A stretch of DNA of 64,000 nt from Janthinobacterium rivuli (GTDB taxonomy: Bacteria; Pseudomonadota; Gammaproteobacteria; Burkholderiales; Burkholderiaceae_D), in NCBI RefSeq assembly GCF_009208735.1, contig NZ_WFLJ01000014.1, positions 62,001 through 126,000 of the forward strand, read 5' to 3'. The notes beneath the pieces were generated by a model. That model was not told the DNA's origin and ran no database searches. It saw nothing but the letters and a program-made list of their open reading frames with translations. Positions 54,845 through 63,501 of this stretch are shown here, one piece after another. Each line of letters begins with the position of its first letter. The stretch's first letter is position 1. The translations under genes were made by a program, and so were the position numbers.

Positions 54845-57130
54845 TCACATCGGTTTTACTGCCTCTTTCATGCGCTGAGGCAAGGCCTGTGCAGGCCCTC
54901 TTCCCAGCAATCCCAGCACCACCTGCAGCGCCATGGCCACCGCGCCGACGATGAAGACCACGTCGCCGAAGGTGCGTATCCAGCGCAGGTTCTGCAACAG
55001 CGGCTGCTGCATGAAGCCTTCGCTGCGCGCATACCACAGGCCTTCCGTCACGCTGGCGTGGAACTGGATGATGCCGATCGGCAGCAAGCTGGTGAAGATC
55101 ATCAGCGCCAGTCCCCCGTTCAAGCCCCAGAACGCCGTCTTCATCAACGCAGGGCTGAAGCGGTAGTCGGGCCGCAGGTAGCGCAGCACCAGCAAGGTAA
55201 AGCCCAGCGCCAGGAAGCCGTACACGCCGAACAGCGCCGCATGCGCATGCACGGGGGTCGTGTTGAGGCCCTGGATATAGTACAAGGCCACGGGCGGGTT
55301 GATCATGAAGCCCAGCACACCGGCGCCCAGCATGTTCCAGAAGGCGACGGCGACAAAGCACATCAACGGCCAGCGCAACTGCTCCATCCACGGCGCGCGC
55401 TCCTTCAGGCGCCAGTTTTCCCACGCTTCATGGCCCAGCACGATCAGCGGCACCACTTCCAGCGCGCTGAAGCTCGCGCCGATGGCCATCACGGGCGTGG
55501 TGGTGCCGGCAAAGTACAGGTGGTGGAAGGTGCCGGGTATGCCGCCGAGCATGAACAGCGAGGCCGACGCCAGGCTGGCCGTCGTGGCCATGCGCACCGA
55601 CACCAGGCCCAGGGTCGAGAAGATGAAGGCCAGCGCCGTGGTGGCGAACACTTCAAAGAAACCTTCCACCCACAGGTGCACCACCCACCAGCGCCAGTAT
55701 TCCATCACGGACAGGTGCGTGCGTTCGCCGTAGAACAGGCCGGCGCCGTAGAACAGGCCGATGGCGCCCACGGACGCGGTCAGCAGCGCCAGCAGGTTCT
55801 TGTCGCCGCCCGGCTGGCGCAAAGCCGGCACGACGCCGCGCAGCATCAACACGAGCCACAGCAGGATGCCGACGAATTTGCCGATTTGCCACAGGCGTCC
55901 CAGGTCCACGTATTCATAGCCCTGGTGGCCGAGCCAGAAATTCCACTCGGGCGGCATCACTTGCGCAATGGCCAGGTAATTGCCGATGAAGGAGCCGACG
56001 ACGACAGCGACCAGGGCCCAGAACAGCACGTCGACGCCCAGGCGCTGCCACTTCGGATCCTTGCCGCCATTGATCAGGGGCGCGAGGAACAGGCCGGCAG
56101 CCAGGAAGCCCGTGGCGATCCAGAACAGCGCGGCCTGGATGTGCCAGGTGCGCGTGAGCGCATACGGGAACCAGCGCGACACGTCGATGCCGTAGAACTG
56201 CTGCCCTTCCACCGTGTAGTGCGCCGTGAAGCCGCCGATGAAGACCTGGAAGATGAACAGCGCCACGACCAGGAACAGATACTTGCCCAGTCCCCGCTGC
56301 GATGGCGTCAGCGCGAACGTGGTGAGCGGATCGCGCGGACCGGCCGCCGGCAGCGCATCGTCATGGTCGCGCAGGAAGGCCCAGCCCCAGACGAGGAAGC
56401 CCACGCCGGCCAGCAGCACCACCACGCTGGCGACCGACCAGACGAGGTTTTCGCCGCTGGGCTGGTTGCCGATCAGCGGTTCATGTGGCCAGTTGTTCGT
56501 GTATGTGACCTTCTGGCCCGGACGCTCGGTGGCGGCGGCCCACGCCGTCCAGAAGAAGAACTGCGTCATCTGCGCGCGCCGCTCGGCGCTGGGCAGGGTG
56601 TTTTCCTTCATGGCGAAATGCTCGCGGCTGGCGTGCAGCGCAGGCGCGTCGGAGAACAGCTGGTCGTAATAGTGCGCCGTGTCGGCGATGGCTTGCACGC
56701 GGCGCGCCGACAGGCGCAGCACTTGCGCATCGTCGACCCGGTTGGCGCGGTATTCCATCTTGAGCGCTTCGCGCAGCGCCGCCTGCGCGGGGCCGTCGAG
56801 CGCCGCGTAGGCCTTGCCATGCTGCTCCTGCGCGGCCAGTTCCAGCCAGGCCGTCAATTCGCGGTGCAGCCAGTCGGCCGTCCAGTCGGGCGCCTGGTAG
56901 GCGCCATGGCCCCAGATGGAGCCGAGCTGCATGCCGCCGACGGATTGCCAGGCCGTCTGGCCGTCGAGGATGCCTTCGCGGTCGAACAGTTGCCGGCCGT
57001 CTTGCGCCAGCACTTGCGCGGGGATGGGCGGCGCCTGCCGGTAGACTTCCGTGCCGTAGTAGCCGAGCAGCGAAAACGTCACGATCAGCACACCGATCAG
57101 GGTGAACCAGAGTTTTTTGTAGGGACCCAT
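54845..57130 (-). CDS. norB: Quinol-dependent nitric oxide reductase (qNor)
   Basis: Inner-membrane heme/non-heme iron enzyme that reduces NO to N2O with quinol as donor. 761 residues; the long N-terminal periplasmic domain (about 35-215) marks the single-subunit quinol form rather than cytochrome c-dependent NorBC. The heme-copper-oxidase-like core has conserved His residues in RTWHIQAALFWIATGF, WRWWVVHLWVEGFFEVFATT, GTFHHLYFAG and TTPVHAHAALFGVYGFLALG. Last gene of the nirK-norA-norB operon; 14 nt separate it from norA. AAGGAAA precedes the ATG. Confidence 0.96.
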   Translation of the reverse strand: MGPYKKLWFTLIGVLIVTFSLLGYYGTEVYRQAPPIPAQVLAQDGRQLFDREGILDGQTAWQSVGGMQLGSIWGHGAYQAPDWTADWLHRELTAWLELAAQEQHGKAYAALDGPAQAALREALKMEYRANRVDDAQVLRLSARRVQAIADTAHYYDQLFSDAPALHASREHFAMKENTLPSAERRAQMTQFFFWTAWAAATERPGQKVTYTNNWPHEPLIGNQPSGENLVWSVASVVVLLAGVGFLVWGWAFLRDHDDALPAAGPRDPLTTFALTPSQRGLGKYLFLVVALFIFQVFIGGFTAHYTVEGQQFYGIDVSRWFPYALTRTWHIQAALFWIATGFLAAGLFLAPLINGGKDPKWQRLGVDVLFWALVAVVVGSFIGNYLAIAQVMPPEWNFWLGHQGYEYVDLGRLWQIGKFVGILLWLVLMLRGVVPALRQPGGDKNLLALLTASVGAIGLFYGAGLFYGERTHLSVMEYWRWWVVHLWVEGFFEVFATTALAFIFSTLGLVSVRMATTASLASASLFMLGGIPGTFHHLYFAGTTTPVMAIGASFSALEVVPLIVLGHEAWENWRLKERAPWMEQLRWPLMCFVAVAFWNMLGAGVLGFMINPPVALYYIQGLNTTPVHAHAALFGVYGFLALGFTLLVLRYLRPDYRFSPALMKTAFWGLNGGLALMIFTSLLPIGIIQFHASVTEGLWYARSEGFMQQPLLQNLRWIRTFGDVVFIVGAVAMALQVVLGLLGRGPAQALPQRMKEAVKPM

Positions 57131-57144
57131 GGGTCTTTCCTTTG

Positions 57145-57822
57145 TCAGTGCACCGCGGCCGGCGCAAAGCGCTCGAACAGGATATTGTTTTCGGTATGGA
57201 TGTGCGCCATCAGGTCTTCGCGGAAGGTGCGCAAGCCCGTGTACAGCGCGCGCCAGGTGGTGCAGGCGCCGCCAGGTGCGGTGATATCGTTCGTCATTGC
57301 CTCCATGGCGCGCAAGGCCACGCCATGGTCGTCATGCTCCATGCGCATGACGTTGATGGGCGCGCCGGCGCGTGGCCCCTGGCCGCGCACGATCATCGGG
57401 AACAGCACGTCTTCTTCCTTGCGCATATGGCTTTCCAGCTCCTGCGCCATGGCCGACAGGTGCTCCGCCAGCCCGTGCGGACAGTCGGCGCGGTCGCCAT
57501 GCACCTGCTCGACCTTGCGTGCCAGGCGTATCAGCTCGGGCAGCTGCTCGCGGTGCACGGCGTGGTAGCGCGCCAGGATATGTTCCACCAGCTCGGTGGC
57601 CGAGGCGTCCTGCCAGTCACGCTCGCCGCTGGCGTCAATCCGTCCTGCCAGCAGTTTCAGTTCCTCGACGATGGGCGCCGTGTCCACGCCGGCCGCTTCG
57701 GCCGCCGCGCGCAGGGTCTTGTTGCCGCCGCAGCAAAAATCCAGGCGGTGCGCATCGAACAGGCGCGTGGCGCCAGGGATGCGGCGGGCCAGCTGGCCCA
57801 GAGATTGTTCGATCAGTTCCAT
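57145..57822 (-). CDS. norA: NorA/YtfE-type di-iron protein (iron-sulfur repair, NO binding)
   Basis: 225-residue cytoplasmic protein of the RIC/ScdA/YtfE family. The N-terminal DUF542 part carries the CCGG motif (HRLDFCCGGNKTL), and a hemerythrin-like four-helix domain (about 75-220) contains the metal His/Glu residues in VEHILARYHAVHRE, ELESHMRKEEDVLFPM, RMEHDDHG and HIHTENNILF. In Ralstonia eutropha the norA-norB pair is controlled by NorR and NorA lowers cytoplasmic NO. The same pair follows nirK here. AAGGAG lies before the ATG. Confidence 0.92.
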   Translation of the reverse strand: MELIEQSLGQLARRIPGATRLFDAHRLDFCCGGNKTLRAAAEAAGVDTAPIVEELKLLAGRIDASGERDWQDASATELVEHILARYHAVHREQLPELIRLARKVEQVHGDRADCPHGLAEHLSAMAQELESHMRKEEDVLFPMIVRGQGPRAGAPINVMRMEHDDHGVALRAMEAMTNDITAPGGACTTWRALYTGLRTFREDLMAHIHTENNILFERFAPAAVH

Positions 57823-57853
57823 AGATGCTCCTTGATGATGAATGGGGGGTGTT

Positions 57854-59338
57854 TTATTGGACTGCGCCCGCGTGGTAGACGCCGGGCACGGGTTCGCCCG
57901 TCACTTCCAGCACGCCCACGGCGCCCTTGCCGGCGCGCGACAGCGCGTGGTCGACCAGCAGATAGCTGCCCGGATGCTGTACCTTGAGTTCGACGATGGT
58001 CGCGCCGCCCGGTGCCACGAGCGTGGTCTGCACGTCGTGTTTCGGGCTGCTGATCGAGCCTTCGCTGTACACCTTGTCGAAGATCTCGCCGATGACGTGG
58101 AAGGATGAAATCTTGTTCGGGCCGCCGACGCCGAAATAGATGCGCACCGTCTCGCCCACTTTCGCCTGCAGTTTGTGCGTCTTGCTCAGGGCGCCCACTT
58201 CGCCGTTGAAGACGTAGTAGTCGGGCAGTTCATTGGCCATTTTTTCCAGGTTCGGTTCCTGGTGCACGGGCGCGCCGTGCGGACGGCCCGTGTACATCTC
58301 GCCCTGCATCACGTAATACTCGCGGTCCACCTTCGACAGGCCGCCTTCCGGTTCGACGAGGATCATGCCGTACATGCCGGCCGCGATATGCTGCGGCACC
58401 AGCGGCGTGGCGCAGTGGTAGACGAACAGACCCGGATTGAGCGCCTTGAAGGTGACCGTTTTTTCCTGTCCCGGCGCCACCTGCGTATGCTGTCCGCCGC
58501 CATGGCCGCCCGTCACCGCGTGCAGGTCGATCGAATGGATCATCTTGCTGTCCTTGGCGTTGAACAGGGTCAGTTCGACCGTGTCGCCCACCTTCGCGCG
58601 CAGCATCGGGCCAGGCACTTGCCGGTTGAAAGTCCAATAGGTAAAACTGGTGCCGTCATCGAGCTTGCCCGGCAATTCCACCGTCTCCATGCGGTACTTG
58701 AGCAACTGCGGCGCGCGCGCGCCGATGGCGGTCGGCACGGAGGCCGGATTGGCGGCCACGCTGACGGCCGAGGGATCGGGGCCGCGCATCGGCGACGGCG
58801 CGGGCGTGTACAGGGCCAGCGCGGCGGCCTGGCTCGATTCGCTGGCCGCGCTGCCGGCGCCAGCAGCCTTCGGCGCGCCCGCATCGGCCAGCGAGGTGCC
58901 GGTCACTTCCAGCTTGCCTTCCATGCCGATCTGCCGGTGGCCGGGAATCGAGCAGTAATAAGTGAACGTGCCGGCGCGCATGACCTTGAAGCGCACGCTG
59001 GTGCTGCCGCTGTTGGCGCTGAATTTGGCGGAAGCCACGTTCAGTTCCGGGATCAGAAAATCATGTTCGGCGCCTTCGCCGCTTTTCAGCACGAGTTCGA
59101 CCGTGTCGCCCACCTTGGCCGCCAGCACGGGGTTGACCTGGCCCTTGGCGTCGATGAATACCATCTTGCCGTCGACGATATTGGTTTGCAGTTCATAGCG
59201 CTTGAGCGCGGCGGCGGCCGGTTTGGCCGCAGTGGCGGCGGCGCTGGCCGGCAGGCTCGCCTGGGCTTGCACGGACAGGGGCAGGGCCAGTACGCAGACG
59301 GCGGCGGCAATGGCGCGGAGGGAGGGAGTCGTTTTCAT
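57854..59338 (-). CDS. nirK: Copper nitrite reductase with an N-terminal cupredoxin domain
   Basis: Periplasmic enzyme that reduces nitrite to NO. 494 residues from the ATG at 59338; the signal peptide ends near SVQAQA. Unlike the usual two-domain form (about 340-380 residues) it has an extra N-terminal cupredoxin domain (about 45-150) with its own type-1 ligands (EHDFL, YYCSIPGH, Met). The core then shows HSIDLHAVTGGHGGG (type-1 His, catalytic Asp, type-2 His), FVYHCATPLVPQHIAAGMYG (type-2 His; type-1 Cys, His, Met), SSFHVIGE and LVDHALSRA. It looks like the AniA-type class II core. First gene of the operon. Confidence 0.95.
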   Translation of the reverse strand: MKTTPSLRAIAAAVCVLALPLSVQAQASLPASAAATAAKPAAAALKRYELQTNIVDGKMVFIDAKGQVNPVLAAKVGDTVELVLKSGEGAEHDFLIPELNVASAKFSANSGSTSVRFKVMRAGTFTYYCSIPGHRQIGMEGKLEVTGTSLADAGAPKAAGAGSAASESSQAAALALYTPAPSPMRGPDPSAVSVAANPASVPTAIGARAPQLLKYRMETVELPGKLDDGTSFTYWTFNRQVPGPMLRAKVGDTVELTLFNAKDSKMIHSIDLHAVTGGHGGGQHTQVAPGQEKTVTFKALNPGLFVYHCATPLVPQHIAAGMYGMILVEPEGGLSKVDREYYVMQGEMYTGRPHGAPVHQEPNLEKMANELPDYYVFNGEVGALSKTHKLQAKVGETVRIYFGVGGPNKISSFHVIGEIFDKVYSEGSISSPKHDVQTTLVAPGGATIVELKVQHPGSYLLVDHALSRAGKGAVGVLEVTGEPVPGVYHAGAVQ

Positions 59339-59382
59339 CAAGCTTTCCTTGGTCTTGTATGCCGGTTCGGCCCCCTTACCTA

Positions 59383-59399
59383 GGCAATCCGTGTGCCAG
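59383..59399 (-). promoter_or_regulatory. Sigma54 (-24/-12) promoter of nirK-norA-norB
   Basis: On the minus strand CTGGCACACGGATTGCC matches TGGCACG-N4-TTGC; the GG and GC doublets are exactly 10 nt apart. The predicted start is near 59372, about 34 nt before the nirK ATG. No convincing sigma70 promoter overlaps it. Confidence 0.88.
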
Positions 59400-59414
59400 G
59401 AAAAACTTGTTTTA

Positions 59415-59427
59415 AATCAACGATTTG
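59415..59427. promoter_or_regulatory. IHF-type site between NorR sites and the sigma54 promoter
   Basis: AATCAACGATTTG fits WATCAA-N4-TTR without mismatch. Its position between the activator sites and the -24/-12 element is where IHF bends DNA in many sigma54 promoters. The overlapping TTGTTTTAAATCAA (59407-59420) also resembles an FNR/Nnr half-matched site. Confidence 0.6.
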
Positions 59428-59437
59428 AAAAATGCAG

Positions 59438-59450
59438 GGTCATAATGACC
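59438..59450. promoter_or_regulatory. NorR binding site 1 (GGT-N7-ACC)
   Basis: GGTCATAATGACC, inside the perfect palindrome GGGTCATAATGACCC (59437-59451). The GGT-N7-ACC pattern is the upstream activator site known for R. eutropha NorR. Its centre is about 48 bp upstream of the -24 element. Confidence 0.82.
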
Positions 59451-59462
59451 CTTTTCAAGCAT

Positions 59463-59475
59463 GGTCCGTTGTACC
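59463..59475. promoter_or_regulatory. NorR binding site 2 (GGT-N7-ACC)
   Basis: GGTCCGTTGTACC fits GGT-N7-ACC; its centre is 25 bp from site 1. Confidence 0.72.
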
Positions 59476-59481
59476 CTGCAT

Positions 59482-59494
59482 GGTAGTTATGACC
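59482..59494. promoter_or_regulatory. NorR binding site 3, overlapping the norR start codon
   Basis: GGTAGTTATGACC fits GGT-N7-ACC; its centre is 19 bp from site 2. It includes the norR ATG (59489-59491), which suggests negative autoregulation. Confidence 0.72.
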
Positions 59495-61045
59495 ACCACC
59501 GCCATCCACCTGCTGCTGCTCACCGACCTGGTCGCCGACCTGCCCGTGGCCGTGCGCCTGCAGCGCCTCGTCGGCAGCCTGCGCGCGCACTTCGGCTGCG
59601 AGGCCGTGGCCTTGCTCAAGCTCGATGGCGAACATTTGCGCCCCGTGGCGATGGCTGGCCTGGCCAGCGACGCGCTGGGACGCCGCTTCGCCGTCGCCGA
59701 CCATCCGCGCCTGGCCGCCATCCTGCAGCGGCGCGGTGTGCTGTGCTTCCATCACGACAGTTCCCTGCCCGATCCCTACGATGGCCTGATCGCCGAGCGG
59801 GCCGGCGAACCGCTGCCCGTGCACGACTGCATGGGCATGGCGCTGGACCTGGAAGGCGAACGCTGGGGCGTGATCACGCTCGACGCGCTGCAGGTGGGCA
59901 CCTTCGACGGGCAGGCGCAGCGCGACCTGGGCGAGCTGGCCTGCGCCATCGAGGCGGCCGTGCGCGTGACCCGCCTGGAGACGGAAATCCGCGCCCTGCG
60001 CCTGTCGGGCGGCGCCATGCTGGCCGATGCGCAGGCGCCGCGCGAGGAACACGACTTCGTCGGCCAGAGCAGCGCCATCACGCACTTGCTGCACGAATTG
60101 CAGGTGGTGGCCGATTCCGAACTGCCCGTGCTGCTGCTGGGCGAGACGGGCGTGGGCAAGGAACTGTGCGCGCACCGGCTGCACCGGCTGTCGCGCCGCG
60201 CCGGCAAGCCCCTGATCCACGTCAATTGCGCGGCCTTGCCCGAATCCCTGGCCGAAAGCGAATTGTTTGGCCATGTACGGGGCGCGTTTTCCGGCGCCGT
60301 CAGCGACCGGCCCGGACGTTTCGAGGCGGCCGAAGGGGGCACCCTGTTTCTCGATGAAGTGGGCGAGTTGCCGCTGTCGATACAGGCCAAGCTGCTGCGC
60401 ACCCTGCAAAATGGCGAAATCCAGCGCCTGGGCGCGGACCGGCCGCGCCGCGTCAACGTGCGCGTGATCGCCGCCACCAACCGCAGCCTGCGCGAGCATG
60501 TGCGCGACGGCACCTTCCGCGCCGACCTGTATCACCGCCTGTCCGTGTATCCCGTGCCGATTCCGCCGCTGCGCGAGCGGGGCAATGACGTGCTGCTGCT
60601 GGCCGGCGGTTTTCTTGAGCTCAACCGCGCGCGCCTGGGCTTGCGCAGCCTGCGCCTGTCCGCCGCGGCGGAAAACGCCCTGTGCCACTACCGCTGGCCC
60701 GGCAATGTGCGCGAACTGGAACATGTGATCAGCCGGGCCGCGCTGAAAGCGGTGATCCGCGGCGCGGACCGCAAGGATATCGTGACGCTGGAAACGGATA
60801 TGCTCGACCTCGATGCGCTGGAAGCGCCGGCCGGTGCGGACGCGCCGCCGCCAGTGCCAGTCGCGTGCGGCGCGCCGGCGGCGCCGCTGCTGTCCATGCA
60901 TCAGATCGTGGAAGCGAGCCAGCGCCAGGCCATCCGGCAAGCGCTGCTCCTGCATCAGGATAACTGGGCCGCCGCGGCGCGCCAGTTGGGGCTGGACGCC
61001 AGCAATTTGCATAAGCTGGCGCGCCGGGTCGGCTTGAAAGCCTGA
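59489..61045 (+). CDS. norR: NO-responsive sigma54 activator NorR
   Basis: 518 residues from the ATG at 59489 (MTTTAIHLLLL...); a longer frame from 59432 is less likely. N-terminal GAF domain (about 15-170) as in NorR, whose non-heme iron senses NO. AAA+ domain: GETGVGKELCAHRLH (Walker A), HVRGAFSGA (variant of GAFTGA), LFLDEVGELPL (Walker B) and FRADLYHRLSVYPVPIPPLRERG. The C-terminal Fis-type HTH ends in NLHKLARRVGLKA, close to E. coli NorR. Divergent from nirK-norA-norB, whose promoter it should activate. Confidence 0.95.
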   Translation: MTTTAIHLLLLTDLVADLPVAVRLQRLVGSLRAHFGCEAVALLKLDGEHLRPVAMAGLASDALGRRFAVADHPRLAAILQRRGVLCFHHDSSLPDPYDGLIAERAGEPLPVHDCMGMALDLEGERWGVITLDALQVGTFDGQAQRDLGELACAIEAAVRVTRLETEIRALRLSGGAMLADAQAPREEHDFVGQSSAITHLLHELQVVADSELPVLLLGETGVGKELCAHRLHRLSRRAGKPLIHVNCAALPESLAESELFGHVRGAFSGAVSDRPGRFEAAEGGTLFLDEVGELPLSIQAKLLRTLQNGEIQRLGADRPRRVNVRVIAATNRSLREHVRDGTFRADLYHRLSVYPVPIPPLRERGNDVLLLAGGFLELNRARLGLRSLRLSAAAENALCHYRWPGNVRELEHVISRAALKAVIRGADRKDIVTLETDMLDLDALEAPAGADAPPPVPVACGAPAAPLLSMHQIVEASQRQAIRQALLLHQDNWAAAARQLGLDASNLHKLARRVGLKA

Positions 61046-61058
61046 CCCGGGCTAAAAC

Positions 61059-61403
61059 TCAGCGGTGAATGACCAGGGTGGTCGGCAGGCTGTGCAGGTA
61101 GGCGGCCAGGTCCTTGATGTCCTGGTTGCTCAGCGGTTTCACCTGGCCCGTCATGATGGCGTTGTTGCGGCCGTTGGCCTTGTCGCCCCGTTTATATGCC
61201 GTCAGGGCGTGTTCCAGGTAATCCTTGTGCTGGCCAGCCAGCTTCGGGTACGACGGGTCGATGGGCGAACCGTAATCCTTGCCGTGGCAGGTGGCGCAGC
61301 TGTATTTTTCGGCCAGGGCCTTGCCCGTGTTGATATTGCCGGCGGCGCTGGCGGACAACGAGACGGTGGCGCAAACGAGGGCGGCGAATAGTGTTTTCAT
61401 CAT
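61059..61403 (-). CDS. Small c-type cytochrome (single heme)
   Basis: 114 residues: signal peptide (LFAALVCATVSLSASAA), one CATCH heme site (Cys36, Cys39, His40) and a distal Met in MTGQVKPLSNQD. Class I cytochrome c of the c4/c553-like kind, exported to the periplasm. The ATG at 61403 has GAGGA upstream. It lies 11 nt behind the second cytochrome gene and is convergent with norR. It may feed electrons to NirK or a terminal oxidase; inference from position. Confidence 0.9.
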   Translation of the reverse strand: MMKTLFAALVCATVSLSASAAGNINTGKALAEKYSCATCHGKDYGSPIDPSYPKLAGQHKDYLEHALTAYKRGDKANGRNNAIMTGQVKPLSNQDIKDLAAYLHSLPTTLVIHR

Positions 61404-61414
61404 CTGGCTGGTCC

Positions 61415-61744
61415 TCAGTTCGGCTTGGCTTGTTGCGCATAATACGCGGCGACATCGGCGATATCCTGGTCCGACAGGCTGCTGGCGATGCCCTTCATGC
61501 TGGGGTGCTTGCGGTCGCCCTTCTTGTAGGCTTGCAGCGCATTCTCGATATATTTCGCCGGCTGGCCGCCGATCATCGGCACCTGGAACACTTCGGGGAA
61601 GGTCGCCTTGTAACCGGGAATGCCGTGGCAGCCTATACACATTTCCACCTTGGCAGTCGCTGCCTTGGCGTTTCCTACAATGTCAGCCGCTGTGACGGCA
61701 TTTGCTATGCCGGCAAGCACGAGAAGTGCAAATATTTTTTTCAT
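61415..61744 (-). CDS. Small c-type cytochrome (single heme)
   Basis: 109 residues with a signal peptide (FALLVLAGIANAVTA), a CIGCH heme site (Cys36, Cys39, His40), and the likely axial Met in PSMKGIASSLSDQDI. Related to the next cytochrome (shared AYKKGDRKH / AYKRGDKAN segment), so the pair probably arose by duplication. The ATG is at 61744; the frame upstream extends to 61954 without good coding character. First gene of the leftward cytochrome pair. Confidence 0.9.
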   Translation of the reverse strand: MKKIFALLVLAGIANAVTAADIVGNAKAATAKVEMCIGCHGIPGYKATFPEVFQVPMIGGQPAKYIENALQAYKKGDRKHPSMKGIASSLSDQDIADVAAYYAQQAKPN

Positions 61745-61977
61745 AGTGGCAATGTGAACAAAGGTAATCGGAGAAACGCCAGAGCTGGTTTTTATTGATT
61801 TTATGTGTTGACAATTAAGGTTGACAATTAATCTGCTGCTTGCCGATTCTAGCCAAGATATTCTTGCAAGTCCACCTATAAAACCCGCATTGTAGGCAGG
61901 CAGGCACAGGCCGTCCGCGTGACGCCGCGCCACAGTTCTGTTTATACTCTCCATTTCCCTACTTTGGCAGACCGCTC

Positions 61978-62841
<864 letters not shown>

Positions 62842-62850
62842 GGAGCGCCG

Positions 62851-63501
62851 GTGAACGACATCAGCCCGGACAAGGTCTTCGTCCCCCTGGAACTGCACGG
62901 CATCCGTCTCGAAGCGCTGGCGCCGCACCACGCGCCCGGCTTGCGCGCGGCGGCCATGGATGGCGAACTGTGGAATCTGCGCGTCACCTCCGTGCCCGAG
63001 CCGGACCAGGTGGACCAGTACATTTTCAAGGGCATCGAGATGCGCCCCACGCGCTTCGCCTTTGCCGTCATCGACGTGGCCAGCGGCGAGGTGCTCGGCA
63101 CCACCAGCTACCACGACGTGGTGCCCGAGATCAAACGCCTGGAAATCGGCTACACCTGGTATGCGAAGCGCTGCCAGCGCAGCCACGTCAACACCACCTG
63201 CAAATTGCTGCTGCTGGCGCACGCCTTCGACACGCTTGGCTGCGCGCTGGTGGGCCTGCGCACCGACAATTTCAACCATGCGTCGCAGGCGGCCATCGAA
63301 CGCCTGGGCGCGAAAAAGGACGGCGTGCTGCGCCACCATGGGCTGCGCCGCGACGGCACCGTGCGCGACACGGTCATGTACAGCATCACGCGCGGCGAAT
63401 GGCCGGAGATCGCCGCCCATCTGCGCTACAAGCTGGCGCAGCGCCCCATCGCCGCACTGCCACGCGCGGGAGCCGCCGGGGCAGAGGAAGCGCCATGCTG
63501 A
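62851..63501 (+). CDS. GNAT-family N-acetyltransferase
   Basis: 216 residues from a GTG at 62851 with AGGAG upstream. GNAT fold typical of the ribosomal-protein/RimJ-like group: LELHGIRLEALAPHHAPGL, IGYTWYAKRCQRSHVNTTCKLLLL (acetyl-CoA loop region) and VGLRTDNFNHASQAAIERLGAKKDGVLRHH. The acceptor is unknown. It sits between the MoxR and vWA-type genes and overlaps the latter by 7 nt, so all three look co-transcribed. Confidence 0.88.
   Translation: MNDISPDKVFVPLELHGIRLEALAPHHAPGLRAAAMDGELWNLRVTSVPEPDQVDQYIFKGIEMRPTRFAFAVIDVASGEVLGTTSYHDVVPEIKRLEIGYTWYAKRCQRSHVNTTCKLLLLAHAFDTLGCALVGLRTDNFNHASQAAIERLGAKKDGVLRHHGLRRDGTVRDTVMYSITRGEWPEIAAHLRYKLAQRPIAALPRAGAAGAEEAPC

Noticed and set aside
55058-57568. 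836-codon plus-strand frame opposite norB and norA
   Set aside because: It is a shadow frame rich in Gln, His and Arg, with no motif; the minus strand carries clear qNor and YtfE-type proteins.
59407-59420. FNR/Nnr-like box TTGTTTTAAATCAA upstream of nirK
   Set aside because: One half-site deviates, and the sequence overlaps a perfect IHF consensus in a sigma54 layout, which explains it better. It is not fully excluded as an additional input.
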